A stretch of DNA of 64,000 nt, taken from NCBI RefSeq assembly GCF_001422925.1, contig NZ_LMNI01000001.1:1009-65008 (forward strand), written 5' to 3'. Within the stretch, counting starts at the first letter, position 1, and each line of letters begins with the position of its first letter. The notes below the pieces were generated by a model that worked only from the letters and a program-made list of their open reading frames with translations, was not told where the DNA came from and did no database searches. This document shows, in pieces, positions 44,401-51,755 of the stretch. Source of the DNA: Microbacterium sp. Leaf288 (GTDB lineage Bacteria > Actinomycetota > Actinomycetes > Actinomycetales > Microbacteriaceae). A program made the position numbers and the translations under genes.

Positions 44401-47400
44401 GTTCGCAGGGACGGTCAGCGGCCCTCGCGCGTAGCCGGCGCCGAACTGCCCGGCCGTGACGGCGTATCCGCCGGCGGGCGCCAGGTATGACGCGGTATAG
44501 GTCTGACCGGGCACGACGCTGATCGGCGTCGGAAGGGTGACCGTCTGCCATCCCGTCGACGATTCGTTCTGGAAGGTGGCGGCCGAGAGCTGGGTGCCGT
44601 TGGCCGCCCACAGCGCACCGACGTGCGTTCCGGCGTTGGCGGCGCCCTTGTAGAACTTGATCGCCGTGATCTTGCCCGCCATCTGTACGCTGAACCTCAC
44701 TCCGATCGTGACCGAGTCGCGGTCGGCATCCGACCCGACGGTCGGCGTCGTGCTCTCGGGGTAGAGCGAGCAGGGGCACTGGCCCTCGGGGAGGTCGACA
44801 CCCTGCGTGGTGAAACTCCACGAGGACGCCGCGTCCAGCGCGACGCCGTTGGCGTCCTTCGCCGTCGGCGTGACCGTGTACGTCGTCGATGCAGTGAGCA
44901 GGCTCAGCGGGGCGAAGCGCGCCGTCTTGGTCGGCGCGTCGTAAGAGACGGTTCCCTCGACCACGGTGCCCGCAGCATCCTTCATCGTGATCCCCACCGT
45001 GGCGGGATCCGCAGGGCGGGTGAACGTGGCCGTGATCGCGGTGCTGAGTGGGACGCTGGATGCTCCGGGCAGCGGCGTGCGGGAGCTGATGCGCAGCGGC
45101 GACGAGTCCGACTTCGTGAACATGACGTCGACGAAGTAGTTGCCCTCCTTGTAGGTCGCCGTCGGAAAGGCGCCGGCGCCCGCGTACACGCCCGGGGAGT
45201 CGGTGCCCGCGACGTTGTTGACGCTCAGCGGTGGCGACGTGACGGACTTGTACGGCCAGTACAGATCGGTCGTCGCATACCGGCCCTGGGGTGCGGTGTA
45301 CGAGACCGTGTACTGCGTGCCCGCGATGACCTCGACAGGGCTGACGAACTCGGCTGTCTGCCAGCCGGCAGCCGTCTCGTTCGTGAAGTTGACCGTGGCG
45401 ATCCTGGTGCCGGACGTGTCCCACAGCGAGCCGAAGTGGGTGCCGCCGTTGCCCGCGCCCTTGTAGAAGCGGACTCCCGTGACGAACCCGTCCGTTGTCG
45501 GCGTGAAGCGCAGTCCGAGCTCGTAGGCGCCCGCATCGGAGGTCGAGGCCACGGCGGGGACGGCGTTCCCGAAGACACTCGCGGGGCCGGTGATGTTGAG
45601 GCTCCGGGTCGTCCCCGCCGTGGAGTAGTTCGCGCTGTCATCGATCGCTCGGACGATGAGCGGCGTGGTGCCCGTGCCGGACTGGATGTACGTGAATGTC
45701 CAGCTCGTGGTGCCCTGGGCCGGGTGCCAGGTCGTGCCGCCATCTGTGGAGGCCTCGACACCGGCGACCCGGCCACCGACATCGCTCGCCGTGCCGGTCG
45801 CGGTGACCTGAGCGCCGTTGGCGATGGACTGACCCGCGGTGGGCGTGCTGATCGCGACGACGGGTGCCGTCGTGTCGGTGCTCTTCGTCGCGGCCACGAG
45901 GCCGGACATGAGCGACCCGGGCTGAGCGCCCATGTCGGCAAGCAGGTTCACCTGGGCCTGCTGCATGCGCACGTCGGCTGCGGCCCCATTGCCGTCGTGG
46001 GTCTGGTCGAGCCCCCAGCCCCACTGGATGCTCGCCGCGGAGAACACGAGCGCTCCGCTCTGTGCCCGATACAGGGTGACGTGATGCGTCGTCGTCCCCG
46101 CCACCACCGTGCTGCCGTAGTCGGTCAGATACTGCGGCGTCGGTCCGGTCGTCGTCGACAGGCGGATGAGTCCCTGCGGACGCAAGCCGTTGTCGAGGTC
46201 TTCGTTCGCCTCGTACCCGATGGTGTGCGCAGCGAGCGACGCGCTCGTGCCGGAGGCCAAAGACGCTAGCGACGTGTTGCGCCACAACCGCGTCCTGCCC
46301 TCCTCGCTGCTGACCTGCACCGCGAGATCCACGTCGTTGACCATGTACATGGTGCCGGTCAGGCGGTTCTCGGGCAGACCGCCGCCTTGCGCAGGGGGCG
46401 CGAAGCGGGGGTCCCGCCACGTTCCCGTCCACTGCGGGCTCGGGTCGATCTTGGCGTTGCTCCACGTCTCCTTGTACGACACGAGCGTGCGGTAGCCGGT
46501 ATTCGAGCCGTCGGCGGAGTTCTCGTAGCGCGTTCGCCAATACCCCTCATTGCCGGCGAGGAACTGCAGATTCACCCCTGCGTCGCGTGCCGCCTCGATG
46601 TTGGCGCGCTGCGCTCCCGACCAGTACTCGTCGTGGCCGACCGACATGAACACCTTGTGATTGAGCAGCTCACCGCCCCGCCGGTCGGTGTCGACGCCTG
46701 CGAGGTAGCTCACGTCGTAGCCGTTGCGCTCCATGAACCGCACCGTCGCGTATTCGGAGCTGAAGTAGAAGTCGCGGCCCGAACTGTTGCCGCGAGTGGC
46801 GAAGGGCCGGTTGTAGCTGATCTTGTAAGCGCGCCCGTTGGCCGCGCCCTGATAGAAGTCCGACCCTCCGTACTTGTTGTACGCCTGCCACGTCGGGTCG
46901 GAGGTCTGGAACAGCACCTCGGAGTGGTTGCCGTCGTTGCGAACGATGAAGATGATGTGGCTCGAGTCGGCGTTGTCCGTCCGCGTGAGCTTGGCGATGT
47001 ACACGCCCGAGACGGCGTCCGCCGGCACGTTCCAGGACGCCGAGACCCCCCAGTTGCCGCAGTCGTAGAGCTCGGTCGTCACGTCGGTTATGCACTGCGG
47101 CTGCCCCTGCGGCAGCGTCGCGGTCACGGGCACGGACGTGATGAAGCGCGCGCCGAGCCCCTGGTACCAGCCCGTGCGGTAGACGTCGATCTTGTAGGCG
47201 CGCGCGTTCGTGTCGATCTTGAAGTCGATGCGCTGCCCGGCGTTGACGGAGATGTCCGTCGCGAAGCCCTGGATCGACGAGTCCCCCGCCCCGTCGATGT
47301 CCCACACCGAGGGGTCGGTTCCCGGCTTCTGGTTCTCGCACGTGACCGGATTGATGCTCGCCCCGCACGGGCTCGCCGCCCGCGCCTGCGGACCAGGCGG

Positions 47401-47514
47401 AATCGCGATGAGCAGTGCCGTCACCAGCGCTGCGAGCGCAGCGAAGGTGATCGCCTTCTTGCGGTACGTCCGTGATCCGGGCGGAACCGTCGCCAGAGGC
47501 TGGTTGATCCCCAT
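41464..47514 (-). CDS. Giant secreted DUF4082/Ig-repeat protein with DMFase-beta-like domain
   Basis: The 2016-residue protein starts at ATG 47514 with a signal peptide (about 17-46). Residues 60-545 resemble the large (beta) subunit of N,N-dimethylformamidase: YRTGWYQGLGARFI, FATRGNSSGRDFYFSSEYA, MSVGHDEYWSGAQR and LAGNEGYWRTRYENSADG. A bacterial Ig domain follows (about 548-645). Five DUF4082 units then lie at about 646-800, 911-1060, 1171-1323, 1428-1580 and 1863-2016, each with a RFYKGA core and a SGWQ motif. Big_5-like Ig domains separate them, three in a row before the last unit. There is no sorting signal. The set-up suggests a surface or secreted hydrolase or adhesin working on the locus's polysaccharide. 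It lies 82 bases upstream of the leftward sugar operon. Confidence 0.88.
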   Translation of the reverse strand: MGINQPLATVPPGSRTYRKKAITFAALAALVTALLIAIPPGPQARAASPCGASINPVTCENQKPGTDPSVWDIDGAGDSSIQGFATDISVNAGQRIDFKIDTNARAYKIDVYRTGWYQGLGARFITSVPVTATLPQGQPQCITDVTTELYDCGNWGVSASWNVPADAVSGVYIAKLTRTDNADSSHIIFIVRNDGNHSEVLFQTSDPTWQAYNKYGGSDFYQGAANGRAYKISYNRPFATRGNSSGRDFYFSSEYATVRFMERNGYDVSYLAGVDTDRRGGELLNHKVFMSVGHDEYWSGAQRANIEAARDAGVNLQFLAGNEGYWRTRYENSADGSNTGYRTLVSYKETWSNAKIDPSPQWTGTWRDPRFAPPAQGGGLPENRLTGTMYMVNDVDLAVQVSSEEGRTRLWRNTSLASLASGTSASLAAHTIGYEANEDLDNGLRPQGLIRLSTTTGPTPQYLTDYGSTVVAGTTTHHVTLYRAQSGALVFSAASIQWGWGLDQTHDGNGAAADVRMQQAQVNLLADMGAQPGSLMSGLVAATKSTDTTAPVVAISTPTAGQSIANGAQVTATGTASDVGGRVAGVEASTDGGTTWHPAQGTTSWTFTYIQSGTGTTPLIVRAIDDSANYSTAGTTRSLNITGPASVFGNAVPAVASTSDAGAYELGLRFTPTTDGFVTGVRFYKGAGNGGTHFGSLWDTSGTRIATVNFTNETAAGWQTAEFVSPVEVIAGTQYTVSYTAPQGRYATTDLYWPYKSVTSPPLSVNNVAGTDSPGVYAGAGAFPTATYKEGNYFVDVMFTKSDSSPLRISSRTPLPGASSVPLSTAITATFTRPADPATVGITMKDAAGTVVEGTVSYDAPTKTARFAPLSLLTASTTYTVTPTAKDANGVALDAASSWSFTTQGVDLPEGQCPCSLYPESTTPTVGSDADRDSVTIGVRFSVQMAGKITAIKFYKGAANAGTHVGALWAANGTQLSAATFQNESSTGWQTVTLPTPISVVPGQTYTASYLAPAGGYAVTAGQFGAGYARGPLTVPANGGAFTYSGGYPSQTSTASYGVDVVFIPAAVAPTLVSVSPQNATLDAAPTTTVSAVFSGAMAGGYQGTVKADGAVVPGTWALSSDAKTITFTPSSAFARGAAVSVVITGLAGANGASGSDVSWSFVVAPPAGQTITTFFAAATPTVEAEMGDTASVELGLAFTTSVVGEIRAIRYYKGAATSGVHVGSLWAQDGTRLAQVTFVGETSSGWQRAVLSSPVVVGPGQTYTVSYLAPAGRYAYTPAALAAEVSSGPLKTIAGANGRYRYGSGGVAPTNTYNSTNYFVDVEFVVQTTLAVTGPTPARGADGVAVDAAVSATVSGVSASQTPSLTVTGPGGAVAGASSFTRATGVVRFVPSAALVSSGNYTAAVVLDGATLDSWVFRVAEAPAGTMQTIFGADLPQLASVAETAPVELGTAFTVGKVGKVTAIRFYKGAGNTGVHRGTLWDSTGAILSRVTFLAESASGWQSAALATPISVAPGQTYVVSYLAPNGGYSYTGGYFAAPKVSGDITAPSTANGRFRYDAIGGFPVQSSGASAYFVEPVIDFRPTLASVSPSAGATDVAVTSAVTATLGNATSASLTLTVGGVTVGGASAFDAVTGVVTFTPGAPLQRGKAYSATVTANGTALAGGTWTFTTVPEAAIISTTPTASAANVDPTAVSITAKLGNAESASLAVTTGGASVAGTSAFDTTTGVATFTPSAALANARTYTVTATANGTAVTGGSWSFTTVGPATLTATSPAAAAANVDPATVKITATLTGALSASLALKAGATTLAGTSSFNVSTGVVTFTPTTALAWTTAYTATVTANGTAVANGTWSFTTMAKPDQVSLFTTGTPANANANAILAIQTGTRFRVSAPGVVTTIRYYKGSQNNGTHTGYLRSANGTVLAQVTFRNETASGWQTAVLSTPVRLTVGTEYRVTLLSSSGRYSVTNGALASVVTVGPLSTVANGGVSGFGSGNPGTTNSNKYWVDVVFDPDN

Positions 47515-47632
47515 GAGCTTCCCAATTCCCGACGCCCTCGTCGGAGCTGCCTTCCCGTCGGCCTTCGGGTGACCGGCTGAGAAGACATCCGCGTGCGATA
47601 CTTCCCCAGTGCCCGCGGAGGGTCCCGCGCGC

Positions 47633-47638
47633 AGTATA
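47633..47638 (-). promoter_or_regulatory. -10 box for the giant DUF4082 gene
   Basis: Read leftwards, TATACT is a near-perfect -10 box in the 176-base divergent region, leaving a leader of about 115 bases. No good -35 is seen. A TATAAC box overlaps it in the rightward direction (47635-47640), facing the acyltransferase gene. Confidence 0.45.
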
Positions 47639-47690
47639 ACCACATCACGACGCACAATGGAACCCGAGCGGCGAAGCGGGGAAGAGGACG

Positions 47691-48287
47691 ATGGGCGATT
47701 CCACGACGATCCAGGCGTCCGCCGACGTGGCCGAAAGTGCCCGGCTGGGCGCCAGAACACGCGTCTGGCACCTCGCCCAGATCCGCGAGAACGCGGTGCT
47801 CGGCGCCGACTGCAACATCGGCCGAGGTGCCTACATCGGCCCGGGCGTCGTGCTCGGCGACGGGTGCAAGATCCAGAACCACGCCCTCGTGTACGAGCCG
47901 GCGCGTCTGGGCGACGGCGTCTTCATCGGCCCCGCCGCCGTGCTCACCAACGACGAGTTCCCGCGGGCGGTCAATCCTGACCTCACCCCGAAGACCGAGG
48001 ACGACTGGCATCGGGTGGGCGTCACCATCGGCACGGGAGCGTCGATCGGCGCCCGGGCCGTCTGCATCGCCCCGGTCACGATCGGCGAATGGGCGCTGGT
48101 CGCCGCGGGCGCCGTGGTGACGAAAGACGTCGCGCCCCACGCCCTTGTCGTCGGCGTGCCGGCGCACCGGGTCGGCTGGGTGGGGCGCGCGGGCAAGCCC
48201 CTGCGGCCCGAAGGCGACCAGTGGGTGTGCCCCGACACCGGTGAGCGCTACACGCAGGTCGGCGAGCGCCTCACGCCTGTCGGATAG
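47691..48287 (+). CDS. Hexapeptide-repeat sugar N-acetyltransferase (WlbB/WbpD-like)
   Basis: This is a 198-residue left-handed beta-helix acyltransferase with isoleucine-patch repeats from residue 5 to 130 (VWHLAQIRENAVLGADCNIG, YIGPGVVLGDGCKIQN). The sequence VYEPARLGDGVFIGPAAVLTNDEFP closely follows the WlbB/WbpD pattern for 3-amino-uronate acetylation. The C-terminus ends PLRPEGDQWVCPDTGERY, typical of this subgroup. It is divergent from the giant DUF4082 gene and separated from its presumed partners in the leftward operon. GAAGAGGA precedes ATG 47691. Confidence 0.88.
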   Translation: MGDSTTIQASADVAESARLGARTRVWHLAQIRENAVLGADCNIGRGAYIGPGVVLGDGCKIQNHALVYEPARLGDGVFIGPAAVLTNDEFPRAVNPDLTPKTEDDWHRVGVTIGTGASIGARAVCIAPVTIGEWALVAAGAVVTKDVAPHALVVGVPAHRVGWVGRAGKPLRPEGDQWVCPDTGERYTQVGERLTPVG

Positions 48288-48313
48288 CGGATGCCGCGGG
48301 CCGCAGCATCCGC
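48287..48313. terminator. Terminator between convergent genes
   Basis: GCGGATGC pairs with GCATCCGC around an 11-base GC-rich loop, exactly in the 30-base gap between the convergent acyltransferase and glycosyltransferase genes. It is built from two inverted copies of the GGATGC motif that is common in this genome. Confidence 0.6.
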
Positions 48314-48317
48314 TTCC

Positions 48318-49466
48318 CTACAGCTCGCCGGGCTGCATCGCCTCGCGGTCCAGCTCCTCGACGAAGCGGCGGGCGGGGCTGACCTCGGCGCCGGCCTTGC
48401 GGGGCGCGTAGACGACCAGCGAGTGGAAGAGGAAGCGGACGAAGAACGCGACCACGAGGGTGATCGCCGTCGCCACGACCGCTGAGATGTGCCCGGTCGA
48501 GACCATCATCGCGACGATCGGGATGCGGATGACGGCCTCGGCGTTGTTGAACGTGAACGACTTCGCGAAGCGCAGCCTCACGCCGGAGGCGCTCTCGCGC
48601 ATGTCCTGGAAGACGAAGCGCTCCTGCAGCAGGAAGTTGCCGACGATCGTGACCTCGGCGGCGACGATCGCGGCGACGATGTAGTCGACGCCCCAGTGGG
48701 TGAGCGCCCAGACGATCGCGACGTTGGCGATGGCGCCGAGTCCGCCGATCACGGCGAACAGCGACATCTTGCCGAACCGCAGCGCGGTCAGCTGTGTGAG
48801 GAAGTGCAGCCCCTGGCGCACCGACGCCTTCGACTCGCCCGCGTGGCGGTCGGCGAAGTCGAAGGGGATCTCGGCCACGCGCATCGGGCGGCGCGCGAGG
48901 ATCTCGAGCAGGATCTTGAAGCCCCGCGGCCGCAGCTGCTCAGCGTCGATCGTGCGGCGATCGATGAGGAAGAACCCCGTCATCGGGTCGGACACGTCCT
49001 TCAGCCGGATGGGGAACATCGCTCGCGTCACCGCGGTCGAGGCCTTCGACACCATCACCCGGGTGCGGTCGGCGAGTCCGCCCGCGGTGCCTCCGCCGGC
49101 GTAGCGCGAGGCGATCACGACATCCACGTCGCCGCGCGAGTAGCGGTGCCAGAGCTCCGGGATCTCTTCGGGCGGATGCTGCAGATCGGCGTCCATGACG
49201 AGGCACGCGTCCGCCTCGGCAGCGGCGAAGCCTTCCATGACCGCTCCCCCGAGGCCACCCACGGGTCGATCCCGATGGATCAGCCGGACCGGCAGGGAAG
49301 CGGATGCCGCGACCTCGCGGATCACGTCGGGAGTGGCATCCGTGCTGTCGTCGACGAAGATGATCTCGGCGTCGAGACGGTTCTGTACGGCGGCGGTGAT
49401 ACGCCGGACGAGCTCCGCGATGTTCGGAGCCTCGTTGTACGTCGGAACCACGATCGACAACAGCAT
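48318..49466 (-). CDS. Dolichyl-phosphate mannosyltransferase-like GT2 fused to GtrA domain
   Basis: The 382-residue protein joins a GT2 catalytic domain (about 1-225; LLSIVVPTYNEAPNIAELV, IIFVDDSTDATPDVI, CLVMDADLQHPPEEIPEL) to a four-helix GtrA domain (about 235-365; FAVIGGLGAIANVAIVWAL). This combination makes polyprenyl-phosphate-linked sugars and helps move them across the membrane for use by membrane-bound glycosyltransferases. It is common in actinobacterial envelope loci. The gene is on the right edge of the polysaccharide locus and ends at a shared terminator. GGGAGGA lies about 10 bases before ATG 49466. Confidence 0.9.
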   Translation of the reverse strand: MLLSIVVPTYNEAPNIAELVRRITAAVQNRLDAEIIFVDDSTDATPDVIREVAASASLPVRLIHRDRPVGGLGGAVMEGFAAAEADACLVMDADLQHPPEEIPELWHRYSRGDVDVVIASRYAGGGTAGGLADRTRVMVSKASTAVTRAMFPIRLKDVSDPMTGFFLIDRRTIDAEQLRPRGFKILLEILARRPMRVAEIPFDFADRHAGESKASVRQGLHFLTQLTALRFGKMSLFAVIGGLGAIANVAIVWALTHWGVDYIVAAIVAAEVTIVGNFLLQERFVFQDMRESASGVRLRFAKSFTFNNAEAVIRIPIVAMMVSTGHISAVVATAITLVVAFFVRFLFHSLVVYAPRKAGAEVSPARRFVEELDREAMQPGEL

Positions 49467-49592
49467 CGCGGGCTATCCTCCCACGCGTCGGTGAATGGTC
49501 CACTCAGGGTTCAGCAGACGCAGGGGAGACGCACGGCCGGCACACCAGCTGCCTCACCCGGCCCGCGCCCAGGATCCATCCCTGAGAATGGG

Positions 49593-49865
49593 ATGGTGAC
49601 TTTCCCGGCTTCTTCCTCCTCCACCATCACGATGTTCGGCGCCGACTGGTGCCGCGACTGCATCCGCACCAAGAAGCAGCTCGACGAGCTCGGCATCTCG
49701 TACACCTACGTCGACCTCGTCGCCGACCCCGCGGCCGCGGACGTCGCCCGCGACATCTCGGGTCGCACCAACATCCCGGTCGTCGTGTACCCGGATGCCT
49801 CGCACCACGTCGAGCCGTCGAACGCCGACGTCGAGTCGAAGCTGCGGGAGCTCTCCCTCATCTGA
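49593..49865 (+). CDS. Mycoredoxin / glutaredoxin-like protein
   Basis: This small 90-residue thioredoxin-fold protein has the active site WCRDC (Cys20, Cys23), the GISYTYVDLVADP strand-helix and the cis-Pro loop RTNIPVVVYPD. This matches actinobacterial mycoredoxin 1, which reduces mycothiol-mixed disulphides. The start may be ATG 49593 or the adjacent GTG 49596; the latter lies 6 nt after a GAGAAT box and would be leaderless. It is independent of the polysaccharide locus. Confidence 0.87.
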   Translation: MVTFPASSSSTITMFGADWCRDCIRTKKQLDELGISYTYVDLVADPAAADVARDISGRTNIPVVVYPDASHHVEPSNADVESKLRELSLI

Positions 49866-49914
49866 GGCGCCGCTGATCGCGTCTCGGGCCTGACGCCGCA
49901 CCGTCCCTGCTCAT

Positions 49915-49920
49915 TAGGCT
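49915..49920 (+). promoter_or_regulatory. Leaderless-type -10 box of the kynurenine operon
   Basis: TAGGCT lies 6 nt before the GTG of kynA with no ribosome-binding site. An identical TAGGCT precedes mdh at the right end of the window. Confidence 0.55.
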
Positions 49921-49926
49921 GAGGCC

Positions 49927-50775
49927 GTGAGCGTCGAACGCAATACCCGGGCGATCGAGGGATCTGTCGTCACCGACTTCGAGGACCGCATGAGCTATGG
50001 CGGCTACCTCGATCTCGCCACCCTACTGTCGGCCCAGCGGCCGCTCAGCAACCCCGAGCACCACGACGAGCTGCTGTTCATCGTGCAGCACCAGACCACG
50101 GAGCTGTGGCTGAAGCTCGTGCTGCACGAGCTCGGCGCCGCCTGCCGGCTGCTGCGCGAAGACCAGCTCGCACCCGCGCTCAAGTGCATCGCGCGCGTCA
50201 AGCACATCCAGAAGACCCTCACCGAGCAGTGGTCTGTGCTCGCGACGCTGACACCCGCCGAGTACGGGCAGTTCCGCGGCGTGCTGGGCAACGCCAGCGG
50301 CTTCCAGTCGGCGCAGTACCGCGCCGTCGAGTTCACGCTCGGCAACAAGAACGCCGCCATGCTGCGGGTCTTCGCCTCCGACCCCGCCGCCCACGCCCTC
50401 GTCGCGGCCGCTCTCGAGGCACCGAGCCTCTACGACGAGTTCCTCGCGATGCTGGCGCGCTCGGGCTACCCGATCCCCGCCGAGGTGCTCGAGCGCGATG
50501 TCACGAAGGCGTGGACCTACACTCCGGAGCTCGTGCCGGTGCTCACCGAGATCTACCGCGACCCGGAGGGCCACTGGGCGGCCTACGAGACGTGCGAGGA
50601 GCTCGTCGACCTCGAGGACAACTTCCAGCTCTGGCGCTTCCGCCATCTCAAGACGGTCGAGCGCATCATCGGCCTGAAGACGGGCACCGGCGGCTCGAGC
50701 GGCGTGCCGTTCCTGCAGCGCGCACTGGACCTCACGTTCTTCCCCGAGCTGTACGCCGTGCGGACGGAGCTGTGA
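49927..50775 (+). CDS. kynA: Tryptophan 2,3-dioxygenase
   Basis: The 282-residue haem enzyme opens the indole ring of L-tryptophan to N-formylkynurenine. Diagnostic segments are MSYGGYLDLATLLSAQRPLS, DELLFIVQHQTTELWLKLVL (active-site His), SGFQSAQYRAVEFTLGNKN, and the C-terminal RHLKTVERIIGLKTGTGGSS with the haem-ligand His. Its length is normal for bacterial TDO. It is the first gene of the kynA-amidohydrolase-kynU operon, with TGATG coupling to the next gene. No anthranilate-degradation gene follows, so the operon may stop at anthranilate and alanine. Confidence 0.95.
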   Translation: MSVERNTRAIEGSVVTDFEDRMSYGGYLDLATLLSAQRPLSNPEHHDELLFIVQHQTTELWLKLVLHELGAACRLLREDQLAPALKCIARVKHIQKTLTEQWSVLATLTPAEYGQFRGVLGNASGFQSAQYRAVEFTLGNKNAAMLRVFASDPAAHALVAAALEAPSLYDEFLAMLARSGYPIPAEVLERDVTKAWTYTPELVPVLTEIYRDPEGHWAAYETCEELVDLEDNFQLWRFRHLKTVERIIGLKTGTGGSSGVPFLQRALDLTFFPELYAVRTEL

Positions 50776-51755
50776 TGTCGCACGATCCCGACGCGCTGCG
50801 CGAACTCCTCGGCGCCGATGCGGCTCTCTGCCACCGGGCGATCACCGGCGAGCACGGAGTCTCGCTGCCCCCGTTCACCGACCACCACGTGCACCTGCAC
50901 CTCATCGACGAGAGCGGTCTGGCCGCAGGCGGCATCGCCGGCGTCGTCGATCTCGGCGGCGACCCGGTGGCACTGGCCCGGCGGGGGAACCACGGCATTC
51001 CGCGCGTGGCATATGCCGGCGCTTTCCTCACAGCGGTCGGCGGATACCCGGTCGGCAGGACCTGGGCACCCGCGGAGATCGCCCGTCAGATCGCGGACGC
51101 GTCGACCCACCCCGGCGTCGCCGGCGGCGCGGCGACCGCGGTCGACGAGCAGGCCTCGTTCGGGGCATCCGTCATCAAGGCGTCGCTCAACAGCGTCGCG
51201 GGTCCCGTTCTCGACGCGCAGGCGCTCGCCGCGATCGTGGAGGTCGCGCGCGAGCGCGGGCTGCCCGTCGTCGCACATGCGGAAGGCGATGGGATGCCGC
51301 AGCTCGCGCTCGACGCGGGCGTCGACGGCTTCGCCCACACGCCGTTCACCGAGTTCGTCGGGCGCACCTTCACCGCGCACGCGGTCGCCGCCGGCCAGGT
51401 GTGGATCTCGACGCTCGCGATCCACCGCGACGACGACGAGGCCGCCGAGTTCGCGCGGGTGAACCTCGCGGGCTTCGCCGCCGCGGGCGGACGCGTGCTC
51501 TACGGCACGGACCTCGGCAACGGCGAGCAGCCGGTGGGCGTCAACCCCGACGAGGTCGCGGCGCTCGACCGCGCGGGCATCCGCGGTGCGGCTCTCATCT
51601 CTGCGCTGGCCGATCCGTGGCCGCTCGCCGACCCGCCCTCGGGTGTCTGCACCTTCGTCCCCGGCCCGCCGCCGACCGGACTCGACGAGGTCGCCGAGTG
51701 GCTGCGGGGCGCGACCGTCGTCCCCACCGAGGAGCTCATCCATGACGGCCACTGA
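50775..51755 (+). CDS. Amidohydrolase-family protein in kynurenine operon
   Basis: The 326-residue metal-dependent hydrolase has the first-strand metal motif TDHHVHLHL (HxH), GVVDLGGDPVALARRG, a Lys in SVIKASLNS that could be carbamylated, VVAHAEGDGMPQL and the last-strand YGTDLGNGEQ (metal/catalytic Asp). It is coupled to kynA (TGATG) and overlaps kynU by 14 bases. A kynurenine formamidase is needed between these two enzymes and no KynB or alpha/beta-hydrolase formamidase is present. This protein is therefore the best candidate for the missing step. That assignment rests on context alone; other roles are possible. Confidence 0.8.
   Translation: MSHDPDALRELLGADAALCHRAITGEHGVSLPPFTDHHVHLHLIDESGLAAGGIAGVVDLGGDPVALARRGNHGIPRVAYAGAFLTAVGGYPVGRTWAPAEIARQIADASTHPGVAGGAATAVDEQASFGASVIKASLNSVAGPVLDAQALAAIVEVARERGLPVVAHAEGDGMPQLALDAGVDGFAHTPFTEFVGRTFTAHAVAAGQVWISTLAIHRDDDEAAEFARVNLAGFAAAGGRVLYGTDLGNGEQPVGVNPDEVAALDRAGIRGAALISALADPWPLADPPSGVCTFVPGPPPTGLDEVAEWLRGATVVPTEELIHDGH

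Noticed and set aside
41236..46269. Long rightward frames opposite the giant DUF4082 gene
   Set aside because: They are shadows of a GC-rich, repeat-rich coding strand; the leftward frame has signal peptide and recognisable domains.
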